Notes: generated by a model from the letters alone, not told the origin. 64,000 nt of DNA from Oceanimonas aquatica (GCF_030732065.1 NZ_JAVBHX010000006.1:1-64000); one strand, 5' to 3'. Shown: positions 52,382 through 61,844, counted from the stretch's first letter. Numbers and translations are program-made.

Positions 52382-52831
52382 ATGCACTGCCCCTTTTGTA
52401 ACGCAACCGAAACCAAGGTAATCGACTCCCGTCTGGTGGGCGATGGCCTGCAGGTACGCCGGCGGCGGGAGTGCAATGCCTGCCGGGAGCGTTTTACCAC
52501 CTTTGAAACCGCCGAGCTGGTGATGCCGCGCATCATCAAGACCAGCGGTATTCGCGAGCCCTTTAACGAAGACAAGCTGGAAGCCGGCATGCAGCGGGCG
52601 CTGGAGAAGCGTCCGGTCAGCACCGAAGCCATTGAGCAGGCGGTCAGTCGTATCAAGTCACGGCTGCGCGCCACCGGCGAACGGGAAGTGCCGTCCGAGC
52701 TGGTGGGCAACCTGGTGATGGAGGAGCTCAAGCAGCTCGACAAGGTCGCCTACATTCGCTTTGCCTCGGTTTACCGCTGTTTTGAGGATCTGCGCCAGTT
52801 TGGCGAAGAGATAGCCCGCCTGGAGCAATAA
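52382..52831 (+). CDS. nrdR: transcriptional repressor NrdR
   Basis: A 149-residue regulator of ribonucleotide-reductase operons. The N-terminal zinc ribbon is [17 protein letters not shown] ... [15 protein letters not shown], followed by the ATP-cone domain (about 49-139, [19 protein letters not shown] in parts). GGAGG precedes the ATG. It abuts ribD directly, as in most gammaproteobacteria. Confidence 0.98.
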   Translation: MHCPFCNATETKVIDSRLVGDGLQVRRRRECNACRERFTTFETAELVMPRIIKTSGIREPFNEDKLEAGMQRALEKRPVSTEAIEQAVSRIKSRLRATGEREVPSELVGNLVMEELKQLDKVAYIRFASVYRCFEDLRQFGEEIARLEQ

Positions 52832-53947
52832 GTGTTCACAACCGATGACGCGCACTGGATGGCCAGGGCGCTTGAGCTGGCCCGCCGTGGCCGTTTTACC
52901 ACCAGCCCCAACCCGGCGGTGGGGTGTGTGATCGTCAAAGACGGTCAACTGGTGGGCGAGGGCTTTCACCAGCGCGCCGGCGGCCCCCATGCCGAAGTGT
53001 TTGCCTTGCGTGAGGCCGGTACCGCCGCTCAAGGCGCCACCGCTTACGTGACCCTCGAGCCCTGCTCTCATCACGGCCGCACGCCGCCCTGTGCCCAGGG
53101 CCTGATCGATGCCGGTGTGGCCCGGGTGGTGGCCGCCATGGTGGATCCCAACCCCCAGGTCGCCGGTCGCGGCCTGGCCATGCTGCAGCAGGCAGGCATT
53201 CAGGCCGAAGCCGGGCTGATGACCGACGCCGCCGAAGCGGTCAACGTGGGCTTTTTGCACCGTATGCGCACCGGCCGGCCCTTTGTCACTCTGAAGCTGG
53301 CCGCCAGCCTGGATGGTCGCACCGCGCTCGCTAACGGCGAAAGCCAGTGGATTACCAGCCCGGCGGCCCGGCGCGATGTGCAGCGCCACCGGGCGCAAAG
53401 CTGCGTCATTCTCTCCGGCGCCGATACCGTGCTGATGGACAACGCCGCCCTGAACGTGCGCTGGAAAGAGCTGCCGGCCTCGCTGCGCCATGACTATGCC
53501 GAAAACGCGTTGCGCCAGCCCCTGCGCATTGTGATCGACACTCAAAACCGGCTGCATGCCGGCCTGCGGCTGTTCGCTCAGCCCGGCCCGGTGCTGCTGC
53601 TGCGTGGTGAGGTGACCGGCGGCTTTGGCGACCAGGTGGAAGAATGCGTGCTGCCGCTGGCCGGCAACGGCAAGCTGGATCTGGCGCTGCTGCTGGACGA
53701 ACTGGGCCGGCGTCAGCTTAACCACCTTTGGGTGGAGGCGGGGGCCACCCTCGGCGGCGCTCTGTTCGGTGCCGGGCTGGTGAACGAGCTGATTTTGTAT
53801 CAGGCGCCCATGCTGATGGGCAACCCGGCCCGGGGCCTGCTGGCACTGCCTGAATTTACCACCATGAGTCAGCCGCCCCGGCTGGCATGGCAGGATTGCC
53901 GCCGTGTGGGCGATGATCTCAAACTGATTGCAAGGGTAACCGACTGA
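52832..53947 (+). CDS. ribD: bifunctional riboflavin deaminase/reductase RibD
   Basis: The 371-residue enzyme carries out deamination and side-chain reduction of the pyrimidine intermediate in riboflavin synthesis. The N-terminal cytidine-deaminase-like domain has HAEVFALREAG and the zinc site EPCSHHGRTPPCAQ, and the C-terminal reductase domain starts near 148 (FVTLKLAASLDGRTAL). It begins with GTG directly after the nrdR stop (no gap), with GGAG inside nrdR as its ribosome-binding site. It overlaps ribE by 1 nt. Confidence 0.97.
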   Translation: MFTTDDAHWMARALELARRGRFTTSPNPAVGCVIVKDGQLVGEGFHQRAGGPHAEVFALREAGTAAQGATAYVTLEPCSHHGRTPPCAQGLIDAGVARVVAAMVDPNPQVAGRGLAMLQQAGIQAEAGLMTDAAEAVNVGFLHRMRTGRPFVTLKLAASLDGRTALANGESQWITSPAARRDVQRHRAQSCVILSGADTVLMDNAALNVRWKELPASLRHDYAENALRQPLRIVIDTQNRLHAGLRLFAQPGPVLLLRGEVTGGFGDQVEECVLPLAGNGKLDLALLLDELGRRQLNHLWVEAGATLGGALFGAGLVNELILYQAPMLMGNPARGLLALPEFTTMSQPPRLAWQDCRRVGDDLKLIARVTD

Positions 53948-54600
53948 TGTTTACCGGTATTATTGAAGCCACCGGCACCTTGGCCGCCATTGAGCGAAAG
54001 GGCGCCTCCTCGGTGATCCGCATTCACTGCCCGGCTCTGGACTTGTCCGATGTCGCCCTGGGTGACTCCATCGCCACCAACGGCGTCTGTCTCACCGTGA
54101 CCGAGCTTGGCAAGGATTACTACTGTGCCGATGTGTCGATAGAAACCCTCAACCGCACCGGCTTTGCCGACTACCAGTCCGGCCAGGCGGTCAATCTGGA
54201 AAAGGCACTGCTGCCTACCACCCGTCTTGGTGGTCATCTGGTGTCCGGCCATGTCGACGGCGTGGGCCGTATCAGCAAAAAGGCCAAAGCGGGCTTTGCC
54301 ATTGAGCTGTGGATCGATGCGCCGGCGGAGCTTTCCCGTTATATTGCCGAAAAGGGCTCCATTACCGTGGACGGCATCAGCCTGACCGTGAATGCGGTGC
54401 AGAACGCGGCCTTTAAATTGACGCTGGTGCCCCATACATTGAATAACACCACACTGAATGACTGGCAGGTTGGCCGCAGCGTCAACCTGGAGGTAGACAT
54501 TATCGCCCGCTACCTGGAGCGCCTGCTGGCCGGTGGCCAGAGTGACGCTTCGAGCGGACTGACCCTGGCGACCCTGGCCGCCAGTGGTTTTGTGAAGTAG
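53947..54600 (+). CDS. ribE: riboflavin synthase alpha subunit
   Basis: A 217-residue enzyme that dismutates two lumazines to riboflavin. Two homologous barrel domains are visible, each beginning with a (MF)TGIIEATG-like or RLGGHLVSGHVDG-like repeat, and the N-terminal MFTGIIEATGT is diagnostic. The TGATG junction couples it to ribD. E. coli ribC is the synonym. Confidence 0.96.
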   Translation: MFTGIIEATGTLAAIERKGASSVIRIHCPALDLSDVALGDSIATNGVCLTVTELGKDYYCADVSIETLNRTGFADYQSGQAVNLEKALLPTTRLGGHLVSGHVDGVGRISKKAKAGFAIELWIDAPAELSRYIAEKGSITVDGISLTVNAVQNAAFKLTLVPHTLNNTTLNDWQVGRSVNLEVDIIARYLERLLAGGQSDASSGLTLATLAASGFVK

Positions 54601-54630
54601 CGGCTAACCGAATTACTCAAGGGGAACATC

Positions 54631-55740
54631 ATGGCCTTAAGCAGTACCCAGGAAATCATCGACGATATTCGTCAGGGCAAAATGGTCATTCTGATGGATG
54701 ACGAAGATCGTGAAAACGAAGGCGATCTGATCATGGCCGCCGAGCACGTGCGCCCGGAAGACATCAACTTCATGGCCAAATACGGCCGGGGCCTGATCTG
54801 CCTGACCCTGACCGAGAACCGCTGCCGTCAGCTCGACATTCCCCAGATGGTGAGCCGCAACACCGAGCAGTTTTCCACCGCCTTTACCGTGTCCATCGAG
54901 GCCGCCGAAGGGGTGACCACCGGCATTTCCGCCGCCGACCGGGCCCGTACCGTGCAGGCCGCCGTGGCGAAAGACGCCAAGCCCGCCGATCTGGTGCAGC
55001 CCGGCCATATTTTTCCGCTCAAGGCCCAGAACGGCGGTGTGCTGACCCGCGCCGGCCATACCGAGGCCGGCTGTGACCTGGCCCGGCTGGCAGGGGTGGA
55101 GCCGGCGGCGGTGATCGTGGAAATTCTTAACGAAGACGGCACCATGGCGCGCCGCCCGGATCTGGAAAAGTTCGCCGAAGAGCACGGCATCAAGCTGGGC
55201 ACCATTGCCGATCTCATTGAGTACCGCAATGAGAACGAAACCACCATCGAGCAGGTGGCCCGCTGCAAGCTGCCCACCGATCACGGTGAGTTTGAGCTGG
55301 TGACCTTCCGTGACACCATCGACAACCAGGTGCACTTTGCCCTGCGCAAGGGCGAGATCAAGGCCGATAAACCGGCGCTGGTGCGGGTGCATATTCACGA
55401 CATGCTCACCGATGTGCTGATGACCGACCGCCATGCCAGTCGCAGCTGGCCGCTGGACAAGTCGATGGCGCGCATTGCCGATGAAGGCGGCGTGCTGGTG
55501 ATCCTCGGCAAGGAAGAAACCCCGGATCACCTGCTGTCGGTGGTGCGCATGTTTGAAGCCGCCGACAAGGGCGAGCGCCCGGAAGCGGCCAAGCGTCAGG
55601 GCACTTCACGCCGGGTGGGCGTGGGCTCGCAGATTTTGCGCGCCATGGGCGTGGGCAAGATGCGCCTGCTGAGCTCCCCCAAGCGCTACCACGCGCTGTC
55701 GGGCTTTGGCCTGGAAGTGGTGGAGTACGTCACCGAGTAA
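54631..55740 (+). CDS. ribBX: 3,4-dihydroxy-2-butanone 4-phosphate synthase with degenerate GTP cyclohydrolase II domain (RibBX type)
   Basis: A 369-residue protein. The N-terminal RibB domain is complete: [17 protein letters not shown], the conserved [13 protein letters not shown] and the terminal Glu region are intact. The C-terminal half aligns with GTP cyclohydrolase II but lacks the zinc-binding cysteines. Where active enzymes have a C-x-TGD-x-FGS-x-RCDCG pattern, this protein reads [20 protein letters not shown]. Only the RibB activity is therefore expected, so ribA must be elsewhere. It lies 30 nt after ribE, with AAGGGG upstream. Confidence 0.92.
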   Translation: MALSSTQEIIDDIRQGKMVILMDDEDRENEGDLIMAAEHVRPEDINFMAKYGRGLICLTLTENRCRQLDIPQMVSRNTEQFSTAFTVSIEAAEGVTTGISAADRARTVQAAVAKDAKPADLVQPGHIFPLKAQNGGVLTRAGHTEAGCDLARLAGVEPAAVIVEILNEDGTMARRPDLEKFAEEHGIKLGTIADLIEYRNENETTIEQVARCKLPTDHGEFELVTFRDTIDNQVHFALRKGEIKADKPALVRVHIHDMLTDVLMTDRHASRSWPLDKSMARIADEGGVLVILGKEETPDHLLSVVRMFEAADKGERPEAAKRQGTSRRVGVGSQILRAMGVGKMRLLSSPKRYHALSGFGLEVVEYVTE

Positions 55741-55752
55741 TTTTGCCTTTCT

Positions 55753-55861
55753 TGATCCCCCCGCGAAGGCGGGGGTCCATTCCGCCGGCCACTTCAGGCT
55801 CGCAAAAAAGCACAGTTCCGGCATCCTCCGCCCTTCGAATGCTTACTTTGCGGGCATGACG
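55753..55861. repeat. GTCA-ended palindromic intergenic element (copy 9)
   Basis: The left half has TGATCCCCCCGCGAAGGCGG then GGGTCCAT. The right half ends TTTGCGGGCATGACG. It sits exactly at the junction where the rib cluster is interrupted, just before siaA. Confidence 0.7.
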
Positions 55862-55969
55862 AATGGGGGCATTACCACCCAGTACTAATACCTCTTTCGA
55901 ATTGAGTTTGTCCGAAAAAAAGACAACAATACCGGCCTCAATCGCATCAATGGAATAACACAGGCGAGC

Positions 55970-58018
55970 ATGGCCATCTGGGGAAAGGGACTTAGGGCAA
56001 AATCCATCTGGGCCTTGTTGCTGGCCTGCGTACTGGCCTTTATTCCGGCGGTGGGCATCGGCTGGCAGCTGCTTGCCGGCGTGCAGGAGCACTTCGGCCG
56101 GGCCTACGCCGACAACTTCACCCGCCTTAACCGTCAGCACATACTGGTGCCGCTTTCCCGCGAGCTGGCCCTGGCCGAACGCTTTGCCGGCTCGGTACTC
56201 ACTCGCCGCTGGCTGACCGGCGAAGGCAATGCCGATCTGTTCATGCAGGAAGCCGAGGGCTTTGCCGCCGACTTCAGCAGTCACTCCTGGTTTATGGTGA
56301 ACGCCACCAGCCGCGACTATTACTACCGAGCCCCCGACCAGCCCTTTGAGGCGGTGCCCAGCTACCGGCTTGACCAGGCCAACGCCGACGATCAGTGGTT
56401 CTTTAACCTGATGCGCCAGGACGAGCCGCTGAATATCAACGTCAACCACGACACCCGCCTTGGCACCACCCGAGTGTGGATTAACGTGCGGGTGGAAGAG
56501 CAGGGCCGTGCCCTGGGGCTGGCCGGCACCGGCATTGATCTGACCCGTTTTATCAACGACTTTATCGCGACCGATGAAAAGGGCGTGGTGCCCATGATCC
56601 TGGATAAGGACGGACGCTTTCAGGCGCACGCCGATGCCAGCCTGATCGCCCTGGGCTCGGCGGCGGGCATGGGCACCGAAGGGGCGACCCTGCATGAGCG
56701 GCTGGGCACGCCGGAACAGCGTGCGCGTCTCAATGCCCTGCAGGCGCAGGTGGTGGCCAGCCCCGGGAATGTGGCCATGGACTGGTTTAACCTGGATGGC
56801 CGGCGCCAGCTGCTGGCCATCAGTTATATTCCCGAGCTCGACTGGTACGTAACCACGGCGGTGGATCTGGGGCTGGCGCAGGTGCTGGAGCCGGGGCTGG
56901 TGAAAGCGGCCCTGCTCGGCCTGGTGCTGATGCTGGCGGTGTTGCTGCTGGGCCTGGCCTATGGCGTGGAGCGGGCAGTGCTGCGGCCGCTGCGGCGGCT
57001 GCAGGGCTCCGCCACCGCCATTGCCGACGGCAGTTACGAGGTGTCGCTGCCGGCCCCCTCCGGCGATGAAATCGGCGATCTCAGCCGGGCGTTCGGGGTC
57101 ATGGTCAACAAGGTGCGCAGCCACACCGAGGAGCTGGAGCAAAAGGTACAACGTCGCACTGAAGAGCTGGAGCGGGCCAACCGGCAAATGCGTCAGGCCC
57201 ATCAGCAGATCAACGATTCCATCGACTACGCCAGCCTTATCCAGAAGGCCATTTTGCCGGACCGGCAACTGACCCAGGTACTGGGCGAGCATCATTTTGT
57301 GCTGTGGCACCCGCGGGACGTGGTAGGCGGCGACTTTTACCTGTTTCAGCCCGGCGAGCAGGGCCGTTTTCTGGTGGGGGTGGTGGACTGCGCCGGCCAT
57401 GGCGTGGCCGGGGCGTTGATGACCATGCTGGGCCGGGCGGCCCTCGATCATGCGGTGCGCGAGCATGGCATGGACTCGCCGGCCGCCATTCTGCAACTGG
57501 CGGATCATACCCTGAGGGGCATGTTACAGGATTGCGAGCTGCCCCGGGGTCTGGCCACCACCATGGACGCCGGCCTGGTGTACGTGGATCCGGTGGCCCG
57601 GCAACTGGTGTTTGCCGGCGCCAAAATGTCGCTTTATTGCAGCGACGGCGATACCGTGGATGAGCACAAGGGTCAGCGCCGCAGCCTGCTGGACCGGCGT
57701 CCGGGCGAGTTTGATAACAGGGTGCTGCCGGTGCATCACGATGAAGTGTATTACCTCACCACCGACGGCTACCTGGATCAGGCCGGCGGCACCAAGGGCT
57801 TTGGCCTCGGCGGCAGCCGCTTCAGAGAGCTGTTGCGCGCCCATGCCGGATTGCCGCTGACGGAGCAGGCCGAAGCCCTCCAGGATGCGCTGGACCAATA
57901 CCGTGGCGGCCATGCTCAGCGGGATGACATCACCCTGCTGGCGTTTCGTGTGGACGCCGACTTACAAGGAGTAACCGATGCAAGGCATAGACCTGTTGTC
58001 GATACGCGAGCAGTTTAA
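55970..58018 (+). CDS. siaA: SiaA-like membrane PP2C phosphatase
   Basis: The 682-residue inner-membrane sensor phosphatase has a first helix (about 12-32), a periplasmic dCache-like domain (about 40-305), a second helix (about 308-328), HAMP (about 329-385) and a coiled coil (about 385-420). The C-terminal domain is SpoIIE/PP2C, with metal-binding Asp in VVGGDFYLF (about 450), VDCAGHGVAGALMTML (about 473) and QRDDITLL (about 652). In Pseudomonas, SiaA dephosphorylates SiaC and so frees it to activate the cyclase SiaD. The gene overlaps siaB by 41 nt. Confidence 0.92.
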   Translation: MAIWGKGLRAKSIWALLLACVLAFIPAVGIGWQLLAGVQEHFGRAYADNFTRLNRQHILVPLSRELALAERFAGSVLTRRWLTGEGNADLFMQEAEGFAADFSSHSWFMVNATSRDYYYRAPDQPFEAVPSYRLDQANADDQWFFNLMRQDEPLNINVNHDTRLGTTRVWINVRVEEQGRALGLAGTGIDLTRFINDFIATDEKGVVPMILDKDGRFQAHADASLIALGSAAGMGTEGATLHERLGTPEQRARLNALQAQVVASPGNVAMDWFNLDGRRQLLAISYIPELDWYVTTAVDLGLAQVLEPGLVKAALLGLVLMLAVLLLGLAYGVERAVLRPLRRLQGSATAIADGSYEVSLPAPSGDEIGDLSRAFGVMVNKVRSHTEELEQKVQRRTEELERANRQMRQAHQQINDSIDYASLIQKAILPDRQLTQVLGEHHFVLWHPRDVVGGDFYLFQPGEQGRFLVGVVDCAGHGVAGALMTMLGRAALDHAVREHGMDSPAAILQLADHTLRGMLQDCELPRGLATTMDAGLVYVDPVARQLVFAGAKMSLYCSDGDTVDEHKGQRRSLLDRRPGEFDNRVLPVHHDEVYYLTTDGYLDQAGGTKGFGLGGSRFRELLRAHAGLPLTEQAEALQDALDQYRGGHAQRDDITLLAFRVDADLQGVTDARHRPVVDTRAV

Positions 58019-58520
58019 CCACAACCGCATACTGCTGTGCTTCAACGGCCCCATTTCCCGCAGCCTGATCGAGGAGATCGGCAAGGCACTGCGCAACTAC
58101 CTGCAGGCCGACAACGCCCAGCCCGGCGCCGCCATGGACGTGTTTGGCGTTTATATCGAGCTGACCCAGAACATTCGTCATTACGCCACCCGCATGAATT
58201 ATGGCGAGCTGGACGGCTCGGCCACCGTGGTGGTGGCCCGGGGTGAAGACGGCCACTACAGCGTGATGGCCGGCAACCTGGTGGAGCTGGAGGATGGCCG
58301 GGCGCTGTGCGCGCGCATCGAGGCGCTGGCGGCCATGAACAAGGCCGAGCTCAAGGCAGCCTACAAGACCCAGTTGCGTCAGCCCCGGGATGAGCACGGC
58401 AGCAGTGGCGCCGGCCTGGGTCTGCTGGATGTGGCGCGCAAGTCGGCACGGCCATTAACCGCCCGGCTGGTGGAAGTGGGTGACGGGCGCGGCTTTTTAA
58501 GCATTTTGGCGGTGGTATAG
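57978..58520 (+). CDS. siaB: SiaB-like threonine kinase of SiaC
   Basis: A 180-residue protein related to anti-sigma-type GHKL kinases (DUF6272). The N-box is in VYIELTQNIRHYATR (Glu, Asn) and the ATP-lid glycine motif is in SSGAGLGLLDVARKS. In Pseudomonas SiaB phosphorylates SiaC on a threonine. AAGGAG lies just before the ATG, inside the end of siaA, so the two are coupled. It is followed 1 nt later by siaC. Confidence 0.9.
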   Translation: MQGIDLLSIREQFNHNRILLCFNGPISRSLIEEIGKALRNYLQADNAQPGAAMDVFGVYIELTQNIRHYATRMNYGELDGSATVVVARGEDGHYSVMAGNLVELEDGRALCARIEALAAMNKAELKAAYKTQLRQPRDEHGSSGAGLGLLDVARKSARPLTARLVEVGDGRGFLSILAVV

Positions 58521-58521
58521 C

Positions 58522-58917
58522 ATGAATACGGAACTGATAATGAACACTCTGGCGATAACCGGCACTCACTCTACGCCGGACATTATGTGCGATCCCGCTC
58601 AGGGCACCGTGATCATGAAAGGGGACTCCTACCCGGAAAACTCCTTTGAGTTTTTTCACGAGGTGATCAACTGGATTGAGCAGTACCTGGACACCGGCGC
58701 CGGGGCCCTGCGCCTGGAGCTGCACCTGGTTTACATGAACACCAGCAGCGTCAAGGCCATGATGGACATCTTTGATCTGCTGGAAGCGGCCTTTGAAAAG
58801 CAGCGGCAGGTGGTGGTGCAGTGGTTCTTTGACCCGGACAACGAGCGGGTGGAAGAGCTGGCCGAGGAATTCCGGGAAGACTGCAGCTTTCCCTTTGAGG
58901 TGCTGCCCCATGGCTGA
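58522..58917 (+). CDS. siaC: SiaC-like partner-switch protein (DUF1987)
   Basis: A 131-residue protein of the DUF1987/SiaC family. TPDIMCDPAQGTVIMKGDSYPE (early) and the phosphorylation loop HLVYMNTSSVKAMMD are diagnostic. The target Thr is residue 74, or 68 if translation starts at the in-frame ATG at 58540. Unphosphorylated SiaC binds and activates the diguanylate cyclase SiaD. The gene overlaps siaD by 8 nt (ATGGCTGA). Confidence 0.92.
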   Translation: MNTELIMNTLAITGTHSTPDIMCDPAQGTVIMKGDSYPENSFEFFHEVINWIEQYLDTGAGALRLELHLVYMNTSSVKAMMDIFDLLEAAFEKQRQVVVQWFFDPDNERVEELAEEFREDCSFPFEVLPHG

Positions 58918-59692
58918 GCTGCCCTCGGAAGAGGAGCTGGCGCGGCTGCTGGCCGCGCCCGAACATCAGCATAATCCGTTGTTGCCGCTGGTGGCGGCAC
59001 TGGCGGAGAATAACCGGGAACAACGCACCCGGCTGGAGCGGCTGCTGCGTATCTCCGACAGCAGCTATGGGGTGGCGGTGTCCCGCAATCAGGATCTGCT
59101 GCAGCAGTATGATCGCCAGCTCAAGCGGCTGGACAAGATCACCCGTATTTCCGATCGTTACCAGCGCAGCCTGCTGGAACTGAACGATCAGCTGCGCCAG
59201 GCGGCGCTCAAGGATCCGCTCACTGGCCTGGCCAACCGCCGCCAGCTGATGGATCAACTGCAGGATGAGCAGGCCCGCTGCCGGCGCGGCCAGCCCGCCT
59301 TTGCCCTGGCCATGCTGGACGTGGACCATTTCAAGCGTATCAACGACACTCATGGCCACGACACCGGAGACCAGGTACTGTGCAGGCTGGCGGAAACCCT
59401 GTCCGGCCAGCTGCGCACTCAGGATCTGTGCGCCCGCTGGGGCGGCGAGGAGTTTGTGCTGTTGCTGCCCCATACCGCCCTGGAGCCCGCCGGCGCCCTG
59501 CTGAAACGGATCATGACCGCGATACGGGAACTGGTGCTGGAGGAGGTGCCCGGCCTGCAACTGACGGTCAGTGCCGGCCTCACCATACACCGGCCGCACG
59601 AGCCCCTCGACGACACCCTGCGGCGGGCCGACCGGGAGCTCTTTCGCGCCAAGAAGGCGGGCCGGGACCGGTTGCACGTGGCCGGTGTCTGA
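58910..59692 (+). CDS. siaD: SiaD-like diguanylate cyclase
   Basis: A 260-residue cytoplasmic GGDEF enzyme that makes c-di-GMP. An N-terminal helical stalk (about 1-95, the SiaC-binding region) is followed by the GGDEF domain: DPLTGLANRR, LDVDHFKRINDTHGH and the active site RWGGEEF (GGEEF at 178-182). The allosteric I-site RTQD (169-172) lies exactly five residues before it, so feedback inhibition by c-di-GMP is expected. It completes siaABCD, known in Pseudomonas to control aggregation and biofilm formation. Confidence 0.93.
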   Translation: MAELPSEEELARLLAAPEHQHNPLLPLVAALAENNREQRTRLERLLRISDSSYGVAVSRNQDLLQQYDRQLKRLDKITRISDRYQRSLLELNDQLRQAALKDPLTGLANRRQLMDQLQDEQARCRRGQPAFALAMLDVDHFKRINDTHGHDTGDQVLCRLAETLSGQLRTQDLCARWGGEEFVLLLPHTALEPAGALLKRIMTAIRELVLEEVPGLQLTVSAGLTIHRPHEPLDDTLRRADRELFRAKKAGRDRLHVAGV

Positions 59693-59719
59693 TCACCCTC
59701 AATATATAATGGAGCCTGC

Positions 59720-60379
59720 ATGCTGACCTGCCTGACCACCGACACCGCTGCCAACCCCGACGCCTGCGTGATCTGGCTGCACGGCCTGGGCGCCGACGGC
59801 CATGACTTTGCCCCCATAGTGCCCGAGCTGCAGCTGCCGCCGAGTGCGGCGGTGCGCTTTGTGTTTCCCCATGCGCCGGCCATTCCGGTGACCATTAACG
59901 GCGGCATGGCCATGCCCGCCTGGTACGACATACTGGCGATGGACATCGACCGCAGAGTGGATGAAACCCAGCTGCGCCGTTCGGCGGCGGCGGTGCTCGA
60001 GCTGGTGGAGCAGCAGATGGCCGCCGGTATCGACAGCCGGCGCATTGTGCTGGCGGGGTTTTCCCAGGGGGGCGCCGTGGCCTATGAAGCGGCGCTGAGT
60101 TTTGACTGGCCCCTGGGCGGGCTGATTGCCATGTCGACCTATTTTGCCACCGCCGACAGCCTTGCACCGAGCGAGGCCAGCCGTGACCTGCCCATTCAGG
60201 TGCTGCACGGCAGTCAGGATCCGGTGGTGAGCGAACAGCTGGGCCTGCGCGCCTGCCGCGCCCTGGAACAGCTTGGCCATGTGCCCGAATATCACAGTTA
60301 TCCCATGGCTCACGCCGTGTGTGCCGAAGAAATAGCCGACATTTCCCGTTTTTTGTGCCGTTGTCTGGCACTGAATTGA
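59720..60379 (+). CDS. alpha/beta-hydrolase carboxylesterase
   Basis: A 219-residue phospholipase/carboxylesterase-family protein (PF02230). The oxyanion motif WLHGLGADGHDF is near residue 19, the nucleophile is in LAGFSQGGAVAY (Ser about 114), the Asp is in GSQDPVV (about 167) and the His in YPMAHAV (about 199). There is no signal peptide, so it is cytoplasmic. GGAG precedes the ATG. It lies 27 nt after siaD and may be co-transcribed with it, but a role in the Sia pathway is not indicated. Confidence 0.92.
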   Translation: MLTCLTTDTAANPDACVIWLHGLGADGHDFAPIVPELQLPPSAAVRFVFPHAPAIPVTINGGMAMPAWYDILAMDIDRRVDETQLRRSAAAVLELVEQQMAAGIDSRRIVLAGFSQGGAVAYEAALSFDWPLGGLIAMSTYFATADSLAPSEASRDLPIQVLHGSQDPVVSEQLGLRACRALEQLGHVPEYHSYPMAHAVCAEEIADISRFLCRCLALN

Positions 60380-60394
60380 AGTAAAAGGAAACTC

Positions 60395-60742
60395 ATGAAC
60401 ATTAACGAACTGCAGCAAAAGCTGGCCGATGCGCCGGAGTCCATTGAATTTACCGAGGTAATGGCGCTGATCGACAGCCTGTACCACTTTACTCCGGTGG
60501 CCTTTACCAATGGCGACCAGCACAACGACGCCGGACAGAACAATGGCTCCTGCAAGCTGTTCGCCTTTGCCCGGCTGCTGGGCCTGACCGAGCAGGAAAC
60601 CCTGGCCTGCTTCGGTGCCTTCTACCGCAACGACGTGCTGGGCAACCCGGACGGCGACGACCATCAGAATATTCGCAACTTTATCAAAACCGGCTGGGCT
60701 GGCATTGAGTTTAAAGGCGATGCCCTAAGCGCGAAGGGGTAA
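60395..60742 (+). CDS. HopJ family protein
   Basis: A 115-residue protein of the HopJ family (PF08888), named for a Pseudomonas type III effector candidate but widespread in free-living marine bacteria. The block FTNGDQHNDAGQNNGSCKLF, followed by FYRNDVLGNPDGDDHQNIRN, is diagnostic. No type III secretion gene is present, so an intracellular housekeeping role is more likely. AAGGAAACTC precedes the ATG, 15 nt after the esterase gene. Confidence 0.92.
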   Translation: MNINELQQKLADAPESIEFTEVMALIDSLYHFTPVAFTNGDQHNDAGQNNGSCKLFAFARLLGLTEQETLACFGAFYRNDVLGNPDGDDHQNIRNFIKTGWAGIEFKGDALSAKG

Positions 60743-60796
60743 CCCTACCTTCCAGGCCTCAACCCCCGTCACTCACCGCGAAGGCCCTCTGAAACC

Positions 60797-60899
60797 GTCA
60801 CCCCCGCGAAGGCGGGGGTCCATTCGTTTCTGCAGACGCAGCATTGTCATCGATACCGTGCACCGTGTTCTGGATTCCCACCTTCGTGGGAATGACGGG
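60797..60899. repeat. GTCA-ended palindromic intergenic element (copy 10)
   Basis: Left half GTCACCCCCGCGAAGGCGGG then GGTCCATTC, right half TGGATTCCCACCTTCGTGGG then AATGACG. This is a full doublet with opposite arms. It lies between hopJ and the EamA gene, near the far end of the insert in the rib cluster. Short GGGAATGACGG repeats follow to 60940. Confidence 0.8.
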
Positions 60900-60947
60900 A
60901 GGGAGCGCGGGAATGACGGGGGAAGGTGTGGGAATGACGTTAATGTC

Positions 60948-61844
60948 TTACCGCACCACCCGCCCGGCGCGGCGATTCCTATACCACTCGTACAGCGGCC
61001 GGCTGCGAAAGCTCAGCAGTGCCAGCAAAATCAGCAGGCAACCCATGATTTTCTGGAGCGGCATGGGCTCGTGATACCAGAACACGCTGATCAGCACCGT
61101 CCATACCGGTTCCAGCATCATGATCAGCGCCGCATTGGCCACGTTGCTGAACTTCTGCCCGGCGCTCTGGCAGAAAAACCGCAGCGAGGTGGCCAGCAGC
61201 ACGCTGGCGGCAAACCAGCCCCAGATATGGCCTGGTATTTGCGCGGGCCACTGCTCGAACAGGGCGGAATAAATAAGGTGCATCACGCCGGTCACCCCCA
61301 GCTGCACACAGGTCAGCGCCATGGGATCCACCCGCCGGGCAAAGCGGCTGTTCAGGCTGAAATACAGCGCCAGCGACAGCGATGCCAGCAAAAACAGCAA
61401 CTGCCCGAGCGACAGCGAAAAGCCGTTGCCCGTGGTCAGCAAAAACAAGCCGGAAATGGCAATGGGCAGCGCCAGCCAGAACTGACGGCTGGGCCGTTCC
61501 CGGAAAATCAGCCAGGCCAGGGGCGGCACCATCAGCATGGCCAGACTCATGATAAAGGCCCCTTCACCAATGCCATCGCTGTGCGACACCGCCTGAATCC
61601 AGAAAATCAGGTTCAGGGTCATCACCAGGCCAATGGCCGCGGTTTTCAGCAGGTTGGCGGGGGAGGTGGCCCGCAGCTGGCGCTGGCAAAAGGGCAGTAG
61701 GATCAGCGACGCCAGCACAAAGCGCCAGCCCACAAAGCCCGCCGGCGGCAGGGCGGTAATGGCTTCCTTGGAAAACAGCCAGCCCGCCGAGGCCAGCAGG
61801 GTAGCGCTAAGAATAAGCAGATCGCCGCGCCGTTCCGGCAGCAT
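60948..61844 (-). CDS. EamA/DMT family transporter
   Basis: A 298-residue inner-membrane protein with ten hydrophobic helices arranged as two EamA halves (about 8-140 and 150-285). The second half ends in LEPVWTVLISVFWYHEPMP, the usual DMT signature. Substrate unknown; relatives export amino acids or metabolites. AGAGG lies before the ATG at 61844; an upstream extension of 51 codons would run through the ribH-side intergenic region. It is divergent from ribH. Confidence 0.88.
   Translation of the reverse strand: MLPERRGDLLILSATLLASAGWLFSKEAITALPPAGFVGWRFVLASLILLPFCQRQLRATSPANLLKTAAIGLVMTLNLIFWIQAVSHSDGIGEGAFIMSLAMLMVPPLAWLIFRERPSRQFWLALPIAISGLFLLTTGNGFSLSLGQLLFLLASLSLALYFSLNSRFARRVDPMALTCVQLGVTGVMHLIYSALFEQWPAQIPGHIWGWFAASVLLATSLRFFCQSAGQKFSNVANAALIMMLEPVWTVLISVFWYHEPMPLQKIMGCLLILLALLSFRSRPLYEWYRNRRAGRVVR

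Noticed and set aside
55730-57508. 592-codon minus-strand frame opposite siaA
   Set aside because: It starts within siaA and ends at the ribBX stop and a repeat element; no domain.
60395-60742. HopJ gene as evidence of type III secretion
   Set aside because: The family is common in bacteria without such systems and no secretion genes are in the window.
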